Source: Limanda limanda (taxonomy: Eukaryota; Chordata; Actinopteri; Pleuronectiformes; Pleuronectidae). From it: a stretch of DNA of 64,000 nt. Below the pieces are notes generated by a model, which was not told the origin of the DNA, made no database searches, and saw nothing but the letters and a program-made list of their open reading frames with translations. The stretch spans positions 620,001 to 684,000 of the forward strand of contig NW_026870532.1 of NCBI RefSeq assembly GCF_963576545.1. Reading direction: 5' to 3'. The position numbers and the translations under genes were made by a program. Of the stretch, positions 63,863 to 64,000 are shown piece by piece (within the stretch, counting starts at the first letter, position 1; each line of letters opens with the position of its first letter).

Positions 63863-64000
63863 CCTCAGATTTGGGGGAATTTCGTCGGTCGACCTCTTCC
63901 GAAGGTCGTACAAGCTCGGGGATGGTACCAATCGATCCGCAGGACCCAAATTAGTCCAGATGCAACCACTTTCCAAGTCTCTCCGACCTTCACAAAAAAA
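63863..64000 (+). repeat. Truncated B monomer at right edge
   Basis: The first 138 bp of a B unit; the last 17 bp lie outside the window. The array therefore continues beyond both edges. Confidence 0.95.

Larger units (their letters stand above)
1..64000. repeat. Composite A/B satellite array with embedded CCCTAA telomeric tracts (whole window)
   Basis: The full window is tandem satellite DNA in one orientation. It contains 297 A monomers (275 with three hexamers, 15 with two, 7 with one) and 102 B monomers. A partial A opens the window and a partial B closes it. Sizes are 163, 157 or 151 bp for A and 155 bp for B. Adding them, with 133 bp for the first A and 138 bp for the last B, gives exactly 64,000 bp, so no unique DNA lies between units. 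GC is about 47-48%. A units carry about 7 CpG, near 0.8 of expectation, so CpG is not strongly depleted. Numbers of A units before each successive B: 1,4,8,2,3,6,2,3,2,3,3,4,4,2,4,2,2,3,2,2,1,3,2,8,1,1,2,1,2,2,2,4,1,1,2,1,2,5,3,4,1,2,5,2,4,1,2,5,3,4,1,4,2,3,3,2,3,2,2,3,2,3,3,2,4,2,4,2,2,2,2,4,2,2,2,2,4,3,3,2,4,2,2,5,3,6,2,2,5,3,6,2,3,6,2,3,4,8,2,3,5,3. A subtelomeric location is inferred, not shown. Confidence 0.97.
134..64000 (+). repeat. Positions of all 102 B monomers
   Basis: Each B is 155 bp from the start given; the last is cut at 138 bp. Starts: 134, 941, 2388, 2869, 3513, 4640, 5121, 5753, 6234, 6866, 7510, 8317, 9124, 9605, 10412, 10893, 11374, 12018, 12499, 12980, 13298, 13942, 14423, 15870, 16176, 16494, 16975, 17281, 17762, 18243, 18724, 19531, 19837, 20155, 20636, 20942, 21423, 22393, 23037, 23844, 24162, 24643, 25613, 26094, 26895, 27213, 27694, 28664, 29308, 30115, 30433, 31240, 31721, 32365, 33009, 33490, 34134, 34615, 35096, 35740, 36221, 36865, 37509, 37990, 38797, 39278, 40085, 40566, 41047, 41528, 42009, 42810, 43291, 43772, 44253, 44734, 45541, 46185, 46829, 47310, 48117, 48598, 49079, 50049, 50693, 51814, 52295, 52776, 53746, 54390, 55511, 55992, 56636, 57763, 58244, 58888, 59695, 61142, 61623, 62267, 63231, 63863. 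Everything between B units is A. No two B units are adjacent. Confidence 0.92.

Noticed and set aside
1..64000. CRISPR array, because of regular direct repeats
   Set aside because: The repeats are directly adjacent 155-163 bp units with no unique spacers, and there are no cas genes. Telomeric hexamers point to a eukaryote.
1..64000. True chromosome terminus
   Set aside because: Telomeric hexamers occur only as tracts of one to three plus CCC inside each A unit. No long pure hexamer array is present and the satellite continues past both edges.
1..64000. Viral genome or integrated virus with telomeric repeats, as in some herpesviruses
   Set aside because: No viral genes or unique sequence are present. 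The window is satellite from end to end.
1..64000. Transposon, LTR element or rolling-circle element as the repeat source
   Set aside because: No transposase, reverse transcriptase, helicase, terminal inverted repeats, poly-A tail or target-site duplications are visible. An origin from such an element cannot be excluded but has no support here.
1..64000. rRNA, tRNA or 5S genes embedded in the repeat
   Set aside because: Neither monomer contains a recognisable tRNA A/B box pair or 5S internal promoter. The small hairpins do not form a cloverleaf.

Overview
The whole 64 kb window is one uninterrupted, head-to-tail satellite DNA array. I see no protein-coding gene, rRNA, tRNA, mobile element or unique sequence. 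It is built from two related monomers in the same orientation. Monomer A is normally 163 bp and carries a short telomere-like tract, (CCCTAA)3CCC. Monomer B is 155 bp and has a different, non-telomeric 34 bp segment at that place. I place 297 A units (the first truncated at the left edge) and 102 B units (the last truncated at the right edge). With 29 missing CCCTAA hexamers, these account for the 64,000 bp exactly, so every length change I detect is a whole monomer or a whole hexamer.

Organism: a nuclear eukaryotic chromosome is the only sensible source. If the hexamer reflects the host's own telomere, the host uses TTAGGG repeats, as do vertebrates, many other animals, many fungi and several protist groups. 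The sequence does not allow a closer call. All tracts read CCCTAA on the + strand, the orientation expected at the left end of a chromosome, so a subtelomeric location is a reasonable inference. A pericentromeric or interstitial array is not excluded.

Monomer anatomy: A is a 21 bp leader, the 21 bp telomeric tract and a 121 bp body. B is a 34 bp leader and a 121 bp body. The two bodies align without gaps. They match at 54 of the first 77 positions (70%) and at all of the last 44. Both bodies have a KpnI site, a ClaI site, a long interrupted dyad and a TATTC-AA-GAATA dyad in the shared 44 bp box.

Layout: B is always isolated and separated by runs of 1 to 8 A units. Point variants and hexamer losses act as markers and reveal nested higher-order repeats. 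Going left to right these are a 1,113 bp tandem pair (4.6-6.9 kb), a 1,924 bp displaced pair (11.5-14.6 kb), a 3,661 bp repeat (15.9-21.9 kb), a 3,220 bp triplicate (21.4-30.6 kb), a 4,500 bp repeat (30.8-38.6 kb), a 1,288 bp pair (38.1-40.7 kb), a 962 bp pair (43.0-44.9 kb), a 3,697 bp pair (48.8-56.1 kb) and a 5,631 bp displaced pair (54.5-63.2 kb). The first 5.9 kb recurs at the right end of the window, 58.75 kb away. The mosaic fits repeated unequal exchange or amplification. The many overlapping open frames on the + strand are by-products of the monomer lengths, not genes.
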